From Liolophura sinensis (lineage: Eukaryota; Mollusca; Polyplacophora; Chitonida; Chitonidae): a stretch of DNA of 64,000 nucleotides. Within the stretch, counting starts at the first letter, position 1. Each line of letters begins with the position of its first letter. The stretch covers positions 30,573,732 to 30,637,731 of the forward strand of contig NC_088304.1 of NCBI RefSeq assembly GCF_032854445.1. Reading direction: 5' to 3'. The position numbers and the translations under genes were made by a program. Positions 25,301 to 34,360 of the stretch are shown piece by piece. Under the pieces are notes generated by a model. It had not been told where the DNA came from and searched no databases. It was given only the letters and a program-made list of their open reading frames with translations.

Positions 25301-28300
25301 TACATGCACCCTAATGATTCCTTCGTCGTCATATGACTGAAAAATTGTTAAGTACGACGTTAAACCCCAGGCACTCACTCATTCACTACTTATATATAAT
25401 AAGCATTGTCGACAGTGAAGTATCATGCCGAAGACACCAGGCATGACAACCCACCCAGTGTGAAAGAGTCAGCCACATTATACTGACACGGGGCCAAGTG
25501 ATTTTGTATAGATCAATACAGGTTTAAAAATAAATTAGTCACATTAATTATGAGTGAGTACACTAACCAGTATGTTGAGAAATATTTAGATACGCCATAC
25601 TTTGTCTGCTCAGCGTCGAGTCAGATATCCTATTTTTCCCGTGAGATGTTACGATATAGATTTTACCAGTTACAGAGGTACATGGGATACTTCAGGCTGT
25701 ATGATCTTCACCACAATAGCAAACGAGTGACTTAAGGATAAGCAGCCATGATTGTGACGTATCCAAACATTCCTCAACCTACTTGTGTTCAGACTATTTT
25801 GTTCAAGTCCCACCATGAGCTTCTCAATCGAGAAGCGAACCAGCTAAGGTCAAGAACCGATCAAAAATGACATATAAAGATCTTATATCTAGAAAATAAA
25901 TACATTTGAGGAAGAGGGACATACAGAGGGTCGAGGCCAGATGCGCTTGTGAAGGACATTACTACTTTGGTAAGAATAAGAGGTCGACGGCACTCTTGTT
26001 GCCATTTGCTACATGTGTATGTCTGGCGTTCGTTGACTTTCTGTTTCCAACAAATGGCGTACATAGCTATACACCACAAGAAGGGAAAAGTTCGTCAGCA
26101 GCTTGCCGCGCACACAACTGACCGCAATCGTATTTATTGTGAGTGAAATATTGTTGACCCTCAGAACGTCATTAAGCAGCAATCAGGTAAATAAATATCA
26201 TTTCTTCCAGAAACGTCAACCTCGGCTTCATCGATTAGATTTATTTATTTATTTGATTGGTGTTTTACACCGCATTCAAGAATATTTCTCTTATGCCAAC
26301 ATTACGGTGGAAGGAAACCGGGGAGAGCACGGGGGGGGGGGGGGGACTCAAGACCGTTGTTGGTAGATCTTCCGATGTATGGCCTGAGAGGAAGCCACCA
26401 TAAGCTGGACTTGAACTTACAGTGACTGCATTGGTGGGAGGCTCCCGGGCCATTGCCCAGTGCTGGCGTGCTAGCCCCTTCGGCTACGGAGGCCCACTCA
26501 CAGGTTATAGGTCTGACCATTTTCCAGTTGTCTCCGCCGGACTGGTTTTGCTTGTGTTCTTTTATATTATATAACGCATACTAAGAGAAGAGATGTTAAC
26601 GGTGACGTACCCCTAAGGATCTAAGATGGTCGGCCGGCCCGATCCCTGACAGCATGAGGATCTGAGCGGAGCCCACCACCCCACCACACAGCAGGATCTC
26701 CTGACGTGCCCTCACCGTGTACGTCTGTCTGCTGGAGGTACGGACGTACTCCACGGCGCGAGCGATCCTGTTGTCTGTGATAACCTTCAACAGAAATCGA
26801 CATGAACTCATCGTCTGTGGACATTCGTGTATGCCGTAGGAACATGTTCGATTCAAGTCAGAACAATATGGATAATTCAGATCGACTGATTTGATTTATT
26901 TATTTATTATACTGGTATTTTACGAAGTATTCAAGAACCCTGTACTTATACGACAGCGACAAGGACTATGGTGGGAAGACACTGGGCGGAGCCTGGGGAA
27001 AGCCACGCCTATCCGCAGATTGTTGCTCTATGTACATGGCGTTACAGCAAGACTCTAACCGTTTGAATACATAGTCATGATATTTCTTATTCCAGAATTG
27101 AAATCCATGAAGAGCTACCTTGGTCACGTGGCAGTGTGTAACCACATGGAGGTTGTCTCTCCCTAAGGCCGATCTGAGATAGACTTTGCTGGAGCTCTGT
27201 CTGACGCCGTCTCCAATGTTAGACTGCACCACCATGAAGCCTGCATGTAACAGATACCAGCAAATGTTGTGTACATAAATACTAGCCATATTTTGCATAA
27301 TTATCGACTGTCTAACATTTTTTCTTCTTATCGACTACAAGTTTCTAAAATTAATTGCATGGAAGCTGACACCAGTTGCTGATTTACTTGGTGTAATAAT
27401 AAACGAGTTTTCAAGCTGCTTTTCTTCAGCACTGGGGAGGAAAAAATTAAATCTGTCCGTATAAAATAAATGTTACACAACATGGATTCATATGTTATTG
27501 GGAGGAAACCAGGCAGAGCACTAATTTGGTTATTTCCCTAAACCTAAATCGTCGTTCACAAAAACTTCAAACACAGCAAGCTCTCGATTGAAGATTTCTT
27601 TGACATTTCCTATAATTTTTAATACTCTGCATTGTTTATTTCCCATGTCTTTGTTCTCTGTGTGTTACATGTTTTCATTCAGTGCTTTACCCAAAGGATT
27701 CGGGCCATTGCAGTCGGTTCCCGGATAGCCCATGGCTTTTCCGGCTTCCACAAATACGTTGGCCAAAGGTGTCATTTTAGCTTCACTCACAATCGTTGGC
27801 CCATCAGTGCCCCGGTGGTCTGCAAATATTGGGTAAACAAAGTTTTAGACAACAAAATCAGAGTCAATCGTCAAATCGAATAATTCCGTATTTTCATATA
27901 CGGAAAATAAAAAAAAACACAAGATATAATACAGTCAACTCCTTAGCAGGGCAAAATACTATACGCGAACGTCGTGATGATTTTATCCAGTTTTCGAGAG
28001 AGACGGTAACTGTAGGTCGGTGGATTACGCCGGGTACTCCGGTTTCCTTCACATATTTTGGGCCATACGCTACACACTACACAACTAAAGTTGACCCAGG
28101 AACATCTCACCAATGCGATCGGTCATGCTGGTTTCCTCTCCGGCCGTACGTGGGAAGATCTTTCGACAACCTGCGGATGGTCGTGGGCTTCCTTCGGGCT
28201 CTGCTTAGTTTCCTCCCATCATAATGCTAGCCATCGCCATAAAAGTGAAATATTCTTCTGTACGGCGCAAAACACCAATCAAATAAATATATTATATCGC

Positions 28301-31300
28301 CCTTTAAATTTTGAAGGGCCTTGTGGAATTTACTAATGGTATAATCGCGCTCACCTGAATCAGCGAGATGGTCAGCGAGGCAACGCTCAGACTTGATAAA
28401 GTACGGAAGGACGTCAGCGTAACCCCAGCCTGTACAGCCCATGTTCTTCCAGGTGTCGAAGTCGTGTGGGGTGCCTCGCATGAACATCATGTAGTTGATA
28501 GAGCCCGACCCGCCCAACACCTTCCCTCGCGGAATATTACATACCTAAGAAACAGATAAGTGCGAGGATGCTGTCGGGTTTCACGCCCTTTCATCAAGAA
28601 TGTGTTAGCACTGATCATCGTGATGATAGGGTGAATGTTTCGGAATACTTTTACCATTCGGCGGCAGAGTTACCGGAGTGGTCTGTGGATATTCCGTTGG
28701 GTCAACCATGGTATTCTACCGCCAGTCAACCATCATTCCACAACCAAACCAATATCAGGCAAATGACAGACTACTGACAGTCTACTGGTGTATATTGTTT
28801 AATTCACTTTACTTAGACTTAATGAATTGCGCATCAAATTTTAAATTATTTATGCGATGTGTGCTTATCTCCTATTTCAAGAAAATTTTATATTTGTGAC
28901 AATGTGAGTGCTTAGATGTTGAGGATACCAGACAGAACCTGCCTGAAACCACCACACTTTACCAGCCATTTGAGAAATATCTTGATTCAAAACCGCGGTC
29001 GAAACAGTGGTAGCTGGATTCAAACATGTGACCTCTTTAGATGGGTATATTTAACAAAAAGTTACCAAAATACCTTCACGTAATAAAACTACTTGATTTT
29101 AATACATAGCGTCATACATTACCTGGTTCTTGAACGCCTTGAAAGCATTTTCCTGAGGCACGCCCTTATATTGCCAGTCGTAGTCAGTCAGCTGCAATTG
29201 AGCGGCTCGTATGGGGACAGCGATATCCGACACTTCACTGTTGTCCCCTCCGGCTTCCAGTAACAACACGGTGCGGTTTGGATCCTCCGAGAGTCGAGCG
29301 GCTAGTACACACCCACAAGCACCGCCTCCCACTGAAATAAAACATCGACAACAACATAAAATCGGATTGTTAACTCCAGTCAACAGTTGATAAAAGCTTG
29401 ACATCGCAAGACAGCGAGGCCCTAGAAAGCGACCCACCAACGCTACCTGTTAGCTGGCTGCCTCCTTGCCTACCTGGATCCTTGTAATACAGGGTGAGGT
29501 AGACAGACAGTGAGGCAGCGACGCCGTAAGACAGTAAGGTAGCGCGACCGCGGGGTAGCGATGTGTCGAGGTTGCGAAACATCCTAGCGGTTCCTTTTGG
29601 TTCCCACACCATCTAACCAGGGCCCGTAGTATCAAACAACTTAAGTCTTGTTCTGCAGTAAAGAATCAGTGTTCAAATTTTAAACTTCCCAGAGCAGAAT
29701 ATGTTATTTGTAGCTGCGTTTAGAATTTTGAATTAAATCTTAAGACGTTTGATAAGTATGGGCCTATACCACTATTACGCATATATATCAAGTAAGATAC
29801 CCATGGTGTCGTTGTAAAACACCCAACAAGTAAGAAAAGCTTAAATTCACAATGGTTGCGACCTCCCGCAAATGATGATGCCGTGTTACACTCTGGACCA
29901 CCGTTACATGAATTTCTTACGTTAAAAGGTATAGGATGGCAAAAAAGTGAACGACCGACCAACGCTGAGACAGAACGACTCATATAGACACTCTTCGCAG
30001 CTGATTTAGAAAAAAAGCGAACCATTTCTTTAACAGGAAGTAACTTTCTGGTGTCAAAATCCGTGCTTTTTGAGCACAAGTCTCCTTCGTTGAAAAGAAA
30101 AGCTTATGTTCGTGGATGTGATATCGCGTCTTTGATGAGTACAGTTCTCGATCTGCAGAGGTTGCTTATTTTTTTTTTTTTTGTGCAATCGTAACCTGCT
30201 TCAGAGAAGAATTCCTCAGTCCCCGAGAAAGTGCAGCATTTCGATTAATTGGAGAGTTTCAAGTTCGAAAAGGCTAAGAAAACGTCAAACTGTATTATAT
30301 CACTTCTGAGAAGTTGTCGGTAACTGTTTTTGATCACATTTACTAATACTACTAACATAGGCGTCTGCAAAGTTTCACAAAAAGTCATTTAGGGTAGATG
30401 AACAATGGAGAAAACTGAGGCGCCGGAAGTGTGTGAATTTGAGAATTATCTAAAGGAGGGGGGTATCATTTGAACCTCTATAACGTGGTGAGACAGGCGA
30501 TCCGTAAATTGATATCAGTGAAATCATTCACAAGTGACGTGATAGAGTAGGACTGTTTTCCCTTTAACGCCAAAATAGTTCTAACTCGAAACACCCCTAA
30601 TCTAGAACAGTGACGTGTAATAAATTGCAAGTAATGTCAATGCATGTTTTCTTTACATAATTCTGTTGGCTAGATCGCGAACTCATTGGTCAATGGTCGG
30701 ATGGTTGCACCGAACTAGAGCTGTAACGATCTGAGCAAGCGAGTTTAAGTTTAAATGTAGAATTAAAGGTTGCAATTTTAGAAACAATCATTTAAATGTT
30801 GTCTACAGCATTTTTTGACTTTGTACATAATAACTTAAGCAAGTTACTTATTTAACTGAGTTCATCATCTATATGACGGAGATCAAGTTTATGAAGCGAG
30901 GAAACCGGAGTGTCCAGAAAAAAACCATCGCCCTTCCTTAAGTAATTGACAGACCCTCTCACTCAAAATCAACAGCCGAACATGAAGCTATTTTGCATAC
31001 AGACTACATGTACTTAAACGCCTACACAGTGTACATCCACCACCTCACAGTATGGTTATCTGAATACAATTTTCTGAACATTAAGATTACAGTGGAGCTA
31101 TATAGGCGTATTATCAAAATCAGGTCAGGTCACCTTCGGATTACAGAGATCAAGTTTTATACGTATTAGTTCTTGTCCCCATATACAATGCTGCAGTTTT
31201 CTCCAGCTGCATTGTGCATATAGTATTACAGCCAGACCGTCTACGTCTACACATGCTGTTCCGTCAATAAACATATGTCATACAGTTGTACCGTGACACC

Positions 31301-31443
31301 CCTTTGTCGTGACACCTCTTTGACGTAACAGCTCAACAATGTGAATGAGACGTATTATTGCAATATCTCTAGATGCACCTACCTATAACGAAGTCGTACA
31401 CGGGCCGTAATTGTGCTTCGCGCAGAACATTTGATGTCTCCAT
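19170..31443 (-). CDS. GMC oxidoreductase, copy A (11 exons, 580 aa)
   Basis: FAD-dependent glucose-methanol-choline oxidoreductase, of the type often annotated in invertebrates as glucose dehydrogenase- or choline dehydrogenase-like. Family members oxidise an alcohol, sugar or polyol using bound FAD; the substrate here cannot be told from sequence. The spliced exons give 1743 nt with every phase matching. The Rossmann motif GGGACG lies at residues 22-27 and the FAD-ribose acidic residue (LLLEAGGD) at E46. GMC signature 1 ([11 protein letters not shown]) starts near 97. A degenerate signature 2 ([13 protein letters not shown], Ala where Pro is usual) lies near 280. The catalytic His is H511 in [10 protein letters not shown] and the partner Asn is N555 in ITAANLYAP. 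The start is METSN, with an in-frame TAA 9 nt upstream and G at -3 and +4. No signal peptide is seen in this form. Length is typical for the family. It lies between copies C and B in the tandem array. Confidence 0.93.
19685..19890. mobile_element. MITE-like element, last intron of copy A
   Basis: GGCTCATATATATCAAACG start, family core, and GACTTAAGTCTTAATTTTTT end. Shared with copy B at 34905-35118 and C, so it predates the duplications. Confidence 0.5.
19904..20123 (-). CDS. GMC copy A exon 10 (catalytic His)
   Basis: 220 nt, acceptor TATTCACAG, donor CTCAG|GTTAGT. It encodes residues 460-533, with [21 protein letters not shown] containing the catalytic His511, then VVDPQLR. Five residues differ from copy B. 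Confidence 0.94.
20290..20650. repeat. 46-bp minisatellite, intron 9 of copy A
   Basis: About 8 units of AGAGTAAAACCAGAGCAGCG plus ACGACAGTGTGATAGACGTACAGCAT. Copy B has only about one unit at 35510-35550, so the array expanded in A or contracted in B. A related GAGAGTAAAACCA sequence lies at 780-830. Confidence 0.88.
20932..21109 (-). CDS. GMC copy A exon 9
   Basis: 178 nt, acceptor TTTATACAG, donor GGCAG|GTGAAA. It encodes [35 protein letters not shown] and [11 protein letters not shown], the LHPKSRG-type region of the substrate-binding domain. Confidence 0.93.
21850..23278 (-). repeat. 63-bp minisatellite in intron 8 of copy A, seeded by the exon 8 donor
   Basis: About 23 units of 63 bp. 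Read on the minus strand, each unit holds CAG, then about 22 nt resembling the end of exon 8 (CTxAGTGAGCTxxAAGATGAG type), then GTAAG. Units next to exon 8 are TTTCAG|ACTAAGTGAG variants; the distal block uses a TTCAGACTGAGAGAGC variant. On the plus strand the homogeneous block 21784-22557 happens to be open for 257 codons because 63 is divisible by 3. That is not a gene. Confidence 0.88.
23279..23439 (-). CDS. GMC copy A exon 8
   Basis: 161 nt, acceptor TTATGTAG, donor GATGAG|GTAAGA in phase 0. It encodes [17 protein letters not shown] and PNPDINF, ending MTEMKDE. Its last 22 nt are the founder-like unit of the 63-bp minisatellite that fills intron 8. It is the most diverged exon between A and B (8 of 53 residues). 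Confidence 0.9.
23590..24420. repeat. 44-bp minisatellite, intron 7 of copy A
   Basis: About 19 units of GTATTGTCTGAATTCTAATG plus GTTCAGGCGCAGTAC and a CATTATC end. A subset reads CAGTACGATTATCGTACTG, a perfect 9-bp inverted repeat around one base. The same array occurs in copy B. Confidence 0.9.
24525..24685 (+). mobile_element. Decayed SINE, intron 7 of copy A
   Basis: Weak match: CAGTAATCTGCAGATGGTCG, GCTGTGTCCGATTTCCTGGC, GTATTCTTGAGTACGGC. Strongly diverged. Confidence 0.6.
24864..25017 (-). CDS. GMC copy A exon 7
   Basis: 154 nt, acceptor CATATAG, donor GAGCAG|GTGCGT. It encodes [20 protein letters not shown], the conserved GENxQDH segment of GMC enzymes, ending YEKLRAG. A single residue (Leu298, Val in B) differs. 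Confidence 0.92.
25065..25385 (+). mobile_element. Second SINE-like family, intron 6 of copy A only
   Basis: Element with GCGGTGGAAATCCGTCCTGC and TTAAGTACGACGTTAAACCC, ending in CACTCACTCATTCACT. It is flanked by about 10 bp of ACTACTTATA on both sides. Copy B has a single GCACTAATTATAATAAACAT there. From memory such ACTC-tailed elements are common in molluscs. Confidence 0.7.
26235..26495 (-). mobile_element. SINE in intron 6 of copy A (reverse orientation)
   Basis: Starts with the reverse tail ATTTATTTATTTATTTGATT and ends with the reverse head CTACGGAGGCCC. Contains a run of 15 G at 26331-26345. Also present in B, so it is older than the duplication. Confidence 0.85.
26611..26784 (-). 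CDS. GMC copy A exon 6
   Basis: 174 nt, phase 0 at both ends, acceptor GTTGAAG, donor TTAGGG|GTACGT. It encodes [14 protein letters not shown] through [22 protein letters not shown], with a degenerate GMC signature 2 (SA in place of SP). The nucleotide sequence looks identical to copy B across the exon and its flanks. Confidence 0.93.
26885..27015 (-). mobile_element. 5'-truncated SINE, intron 5 of copy A
   Basis: Reverse tail TTTGATTTATTTATTTATTA, then ACTTATACGACAGCGAC and GCGGAGCCTGGGGAAAGCC. Shared with copy B at 42610. Confidence 0.8.
27119..27240 (-). CDS. GMC copy A exon 5
   Basis: 122 nt, acceptor ACATGCAG, donor CCAAG|GTAGCT. It encodes [20 protein letters not shown], then [21 protein letters not shown], a standard GMC segment. 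The protein is identical to copy B. Confidence 0.92.
27691..27819 (-). CDS. GMC copy A exon 4
   Basis: 129 nt, acceptor ATTTGCAG, donor TTTGG|GTAAAG. It encodes DHRGTDGP... through [15 protein letters not shown] and NGPNPLG, the usual segment after the SERL-like region of GMC enzymes. One residue (Leu, Phe in B) differs between the paralogs. Confidence 0.9.
28085..28290 (+). mobile_element. SINE in intron 3 of copy A, head partly lost
   Basis: From GACCCAGGAACATCTCACCA through CCTCTCCGGCCGTACGTGGG to the AACACCAATCAAATAAATAT tail. Confidence 0.83.
28355..28544 (-). CDS. GMC copy A exon 3 (GMC signature 1)
   Basis: 190 nt, starts in phase 0 after TTTCTTAG and ends at TCAG|GTGAG. It encodes residues 91-153, with [20 protein letters not shown] and PYFIKSE. 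The protein is identical to copy B. Confidence 0.93.
29123..29331 (-). CDS. GMC copy A exon 2 (FAD-binding motif)
   Basis: 209 nt, acceptor TTTATTTCAG, donor CAG|GTAATG. It encodes residues 21-90, including GGGACG and LLLEAGGD of the FAD-binding Rossmann fold, then [10 protein letters not shown] and FKNQ. Four residues differ from copy B. Confidence 0.93.
29474..29582 (-). CDS. Possible alternative first exon of copy A with a hydrophobic anchor
   Basis: ATG followed by 36 codons (MFRNLDTSL...[21 protein letters not shown]) ending at GATCCAG|GTAGGC. It has the same phase as exon 1, so it could splice to exon 2. A membrane or signal segment covers roughly residues 16-33. That splice would lose the YDFVI strand of the FAD fold. 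In copy B the ATG is ATC and an about 8-nt deletion shifts the frame, so it is not conserved. It may be a relic or non-coding. Confidence 0.25.
29619..29766. mobile_element. MITE-like element with paired terminal inverted repeats
   Basis: Clearest member. It opens GGGCCCGTAGTATCAAACAA and closes CGTTTGATAAGTATGGGCC, so about 17 nt at the ends are inverted repeats (GGCCC-TA-TATCAAAC). About 150 bp long, with the core TCTGCAGTAAAGAATCAGTG. It lies in intron 1 of copy A. Confidence 0.6.
29785..30765. other. About 1 kb present only in intron 1 of copy A
   Basis: Copy B joins CACATATAAGAAATGG directly to GTAGCAATTTTAGAAA. The extra A sequence shows no recognisable gene, inverted repeat or target duplication. 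Confidence 0.6.
31383..31443 (-). CDS. GMC copy A exon 1
   Basis: 61 nt encoding the N-terminus METSN...VYDFVI, which contains the first beta strand of the FAD-binding fold. It ends in phase 1 at ATAG|GTAGGT. An in-frame stop lies just upstream, so this is the first coding exon of this form unless an acceptor lies inside it. Confidence 0.8.
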
Positions 31444-31749
31444 CTCCACTTATTGAAACTTTCGAGACTAATAATATCAAACCTACCAGCAAACTGTACC
31501 TTGGAGTCAACTTGTTTTTGTGACCTTCACGATATATCACGTGATTACGCAAAGTCATCGTATAATACTTGTCCAGGAGCGTCCCGCTTTCTCACAGCAA
31601 GGCGGCTGTGCCCAGCAAAGATAAACAAAGCGATTACATGAGATTAAATTGACTCGGCATTCTGCTGATGTTGAAAGATTAAACTCATTCAATCTTTAGG
31701 AGCGTAATTTCATGGATTTTTTAAGTGGAAAGCGTATGTCATCTCTACA

Positions 31750-32215
31750 TGTACAACACTATTACCAGTGATTGCAGCAGCCACATATAGATTATTTGTT
31801 GTAATTTACCGGTGATTGCAGTAGGCCTATACAAATATTTTGTTGCATCTTACCAGTGATTGCAGTAGGCACATACACATGACTTGTTGTATTTTACCAG
31901 TGATTGCAGTAGGCACATATAGATTATTTGTTGTACTTTACCGGTGATTGCAGTAGGCCTATACAAATATTTTGTTGCATTTTACCAGTGATTGCAGCAA
32001 GCACATACACATGATTTGTTGTATTTTACCAGTGATTGCAGTAGGCACATACAGATTATTTGTTTACTTTACCGGTGATTACAGTAGGCCTATACAAATA
32101 TTTTGTTGTATTTTACCAGTGATTGCAGTAGGCACATACACATGATTTGTTGTATTTTACCAGTGATTGCAGTAGGCACATACACATGATTTGTTGTATT
32201 TTACCATACCATACA
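31750..32215. repeat. Minisatellite in the 5' flank of copy A
   Basis: About 10 units of roughly 44-46 bp, of type TTGTATTTTACCAGTGATTG plus CAGTAGGCACATACA. They alternate with a GCCTATACAAATATTTTGTTGCA variant. Homologous to the arrays at 16.95-17.41 kb, 47.88-48.53 kb and, inverted, 52.22-52.81 kb. Confidence 0.88.
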
Positions 32216-33089
32216 CAGTGCACCAATACAAATGATTCGTTGTATTTCCCCAAGAATAGAACATGATTGTACATGTTCATGAACAATTTTTTTACATATT
32301 GTATGTTTTAATAACCCATCTTTTAATGCACATTTTCCCCAATGGTAGAATTCTTTCAGAAGTGACGTCATCGATGACAGCGGGACTGGATTATTGCTTC
32401 TATTTCGTGCTCTAGGTCCCTCCTCATCCCACAAAGTTGTTTTAACAGCGATAGCTGTTGGCGTCATGAGTGCAGGCTACTTAATTGCCTGACAGACAAC
32501 TGGAGAAATAGACAAAAATGTCGTTTGAAGGCATTTGTACGTCCTAAGAAGAAATCTGAGAAGCTTTTTATACTCTGTATGTTAAGGCGAATGACAAGCT
32601 GCATAGTAAGACATGCAAACAAAAAGTTTCATGTTTTCCTTCATTTATTCGAATCGAATGGTGTGGGATTATTACAAGCGTTTGCTAGTAATTTTCAAGC
32701 AGGACAGTTTTCTGAACGAATCATCAAAAAGAAAGCAGGGCCTCGCAGGCTCAGGTGGCTAAATCCATGACAAATCCATAAGGTCTGGTGTTCAAATCAA
32801 GCCCTCGGTGTTTCCACTGCCGATTGGAGTGAAGAGTTTACCAGGTACTTGCCGAGTGGTGTACTGCGGGCCTTTCGGATCTCTCCATAAATTTGTCTGA
32901 TCCTCGTCTGATCATGGGAAACATGTAGTTCACAATGTCAACATGTTTTTTATCCATGGTGATGGACAATGGATGAATTTCCATACACACCTTAACCTCC
33001 AAAATCAGGTGTGATTTGTGATCAGCAGAATGAAATTGTGTCAAAGAATGTGAATTCGAGGCATTTTCATAGAACTGACGATGACCAGA

Positions 33090-33600
33090 ATCTCGGCAGA
33101 ACTGCTCTGAGGCTCATCCGTTACCCCACCAGTGATGATTTATGCTCTACCAGGCAGCCATTGCCGTGTTACAAACAGACAAACCCGCATCCTGCTTTGT
33201 GTTCGGAAACTATATGTTAGTGGAATCGATCCAAGGTTTGATTTCTCTCTTTTTATGGCTACTTCCAGCAGGCTAACATGATCCGAAGTTAATATGCTTA
33301 TCCAGAACCGATGAAGAGTAGCCATTTGTAATACTCTCCACTCCCGTTGCTATGGAAACTGACACAAACAAATTTTTTTAATCTGGCGCAATAAGCCGCA
33401 GATGCGAATCCGGCCATAAATCCACGCCACATCCCTGTCAGTCTCGTTTCCGCTTTGCTCAACTTTTAATCGAGGATTGAACCAGATTTATCACCCTTCG
33501 ATGCAAATTAACAGACCAAACGTCGCGGAAGTAGGCTGCTAATAGCTGAACACTGGTTGTCAAGGTGATGTTAGTGTTATCCCTTATAGATTTAAATACT
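33090..33600 (-). promoter_or_regulatory. Conserved upstream block of GMC copy A (X-box + octamer)
   Basis: Same block, with X-box motif GTTGCTATGGAAAC at 33346-33359 and the ATGCAAAT octamer about 150 bp further on. The X-box is about 1.9 kb upstream of the copy A start codon, so it is a candidate promoter, enhancer or noncoding first exon. It could equally act on the end of copy B; no transcription start can be seen. Confidence 0.45.
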
Positions 33601-34215
33601 TGTACATGATGAGGTATACCAAAACAAGTTGTCATACTTTAGAAAAGCTTCTTGATCAAAGATAGTTCAACTGTGTATACCTTCTATAAATATTTCATTT
33701 GTAATCTAGATACTGTATATCTTACACTGAATTTTAAAATCAATCGACATGCATCATGAAAAATCAACGTAACAAAGGACCATACATTTATTTCACAAGC
33801 CGTCGGTGTTACAAATATGGTTCGTCTCGGTTAAAGCAGTGGATATTATATAAATGCTAACACAAACCACTTTTTCAAAATTACACGAAGAGAAACAACG
33901 AACCATATATTAACTTCACATGCAAGAGAAGATAAATCAAACCGTAAAATATTATCATATTAATGTGTATATTATATCTCACAGGTTTAACGAAGAAACG
34001 TTCTGCCCACTGGCTTCGACAGCCTGCTTAAAACAGTGGGTATATGGAGAAAATATCAAACACTCTCAGCTAGGTAGGAAATCTTCGTGACAAAGAAATT
34101 TAATGTAAGGACCGATTTCAGCGGACTCCAGATCTTCCCTCCCCTAAATTACAGTCCTACTTCTTAGTCGCTTTACTGAACTGCCGGTGTGGGGGTCTGC
34201 AATGCGCGGGGGTCA

Positions 34216-34360
34216 TCACAGATTGGACTGGGGCCCCTTCCTCTTGATCATGTCCGCGGCCTTCTCGGCGATCATGATACTCGGAGCATAGAGGTTAGCA
34301 GCGGTAATCTGCGGCATGATGGAGGCATCTACAACTCGCAGCCTCTCCACGCCTTTCACT
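34216..34360 (-). CDS. GMC copy B exon 11 (terminal)
   Basis: 145 nt, acceptor AATTTCAG, ending KGPQSNL and TGA. The protein is identical to copy A and carries catalytic Asn555 in ITAANLYAP. Confidence 0.94.

Noticed and set aside
32525-32770. 81-codon frame found in both unit A and unit B (48846-49091)
   Set aside because: Similarity equals that of flanking non-coding sequence and the first codon is TTG, so conservation only reflects the duplication.
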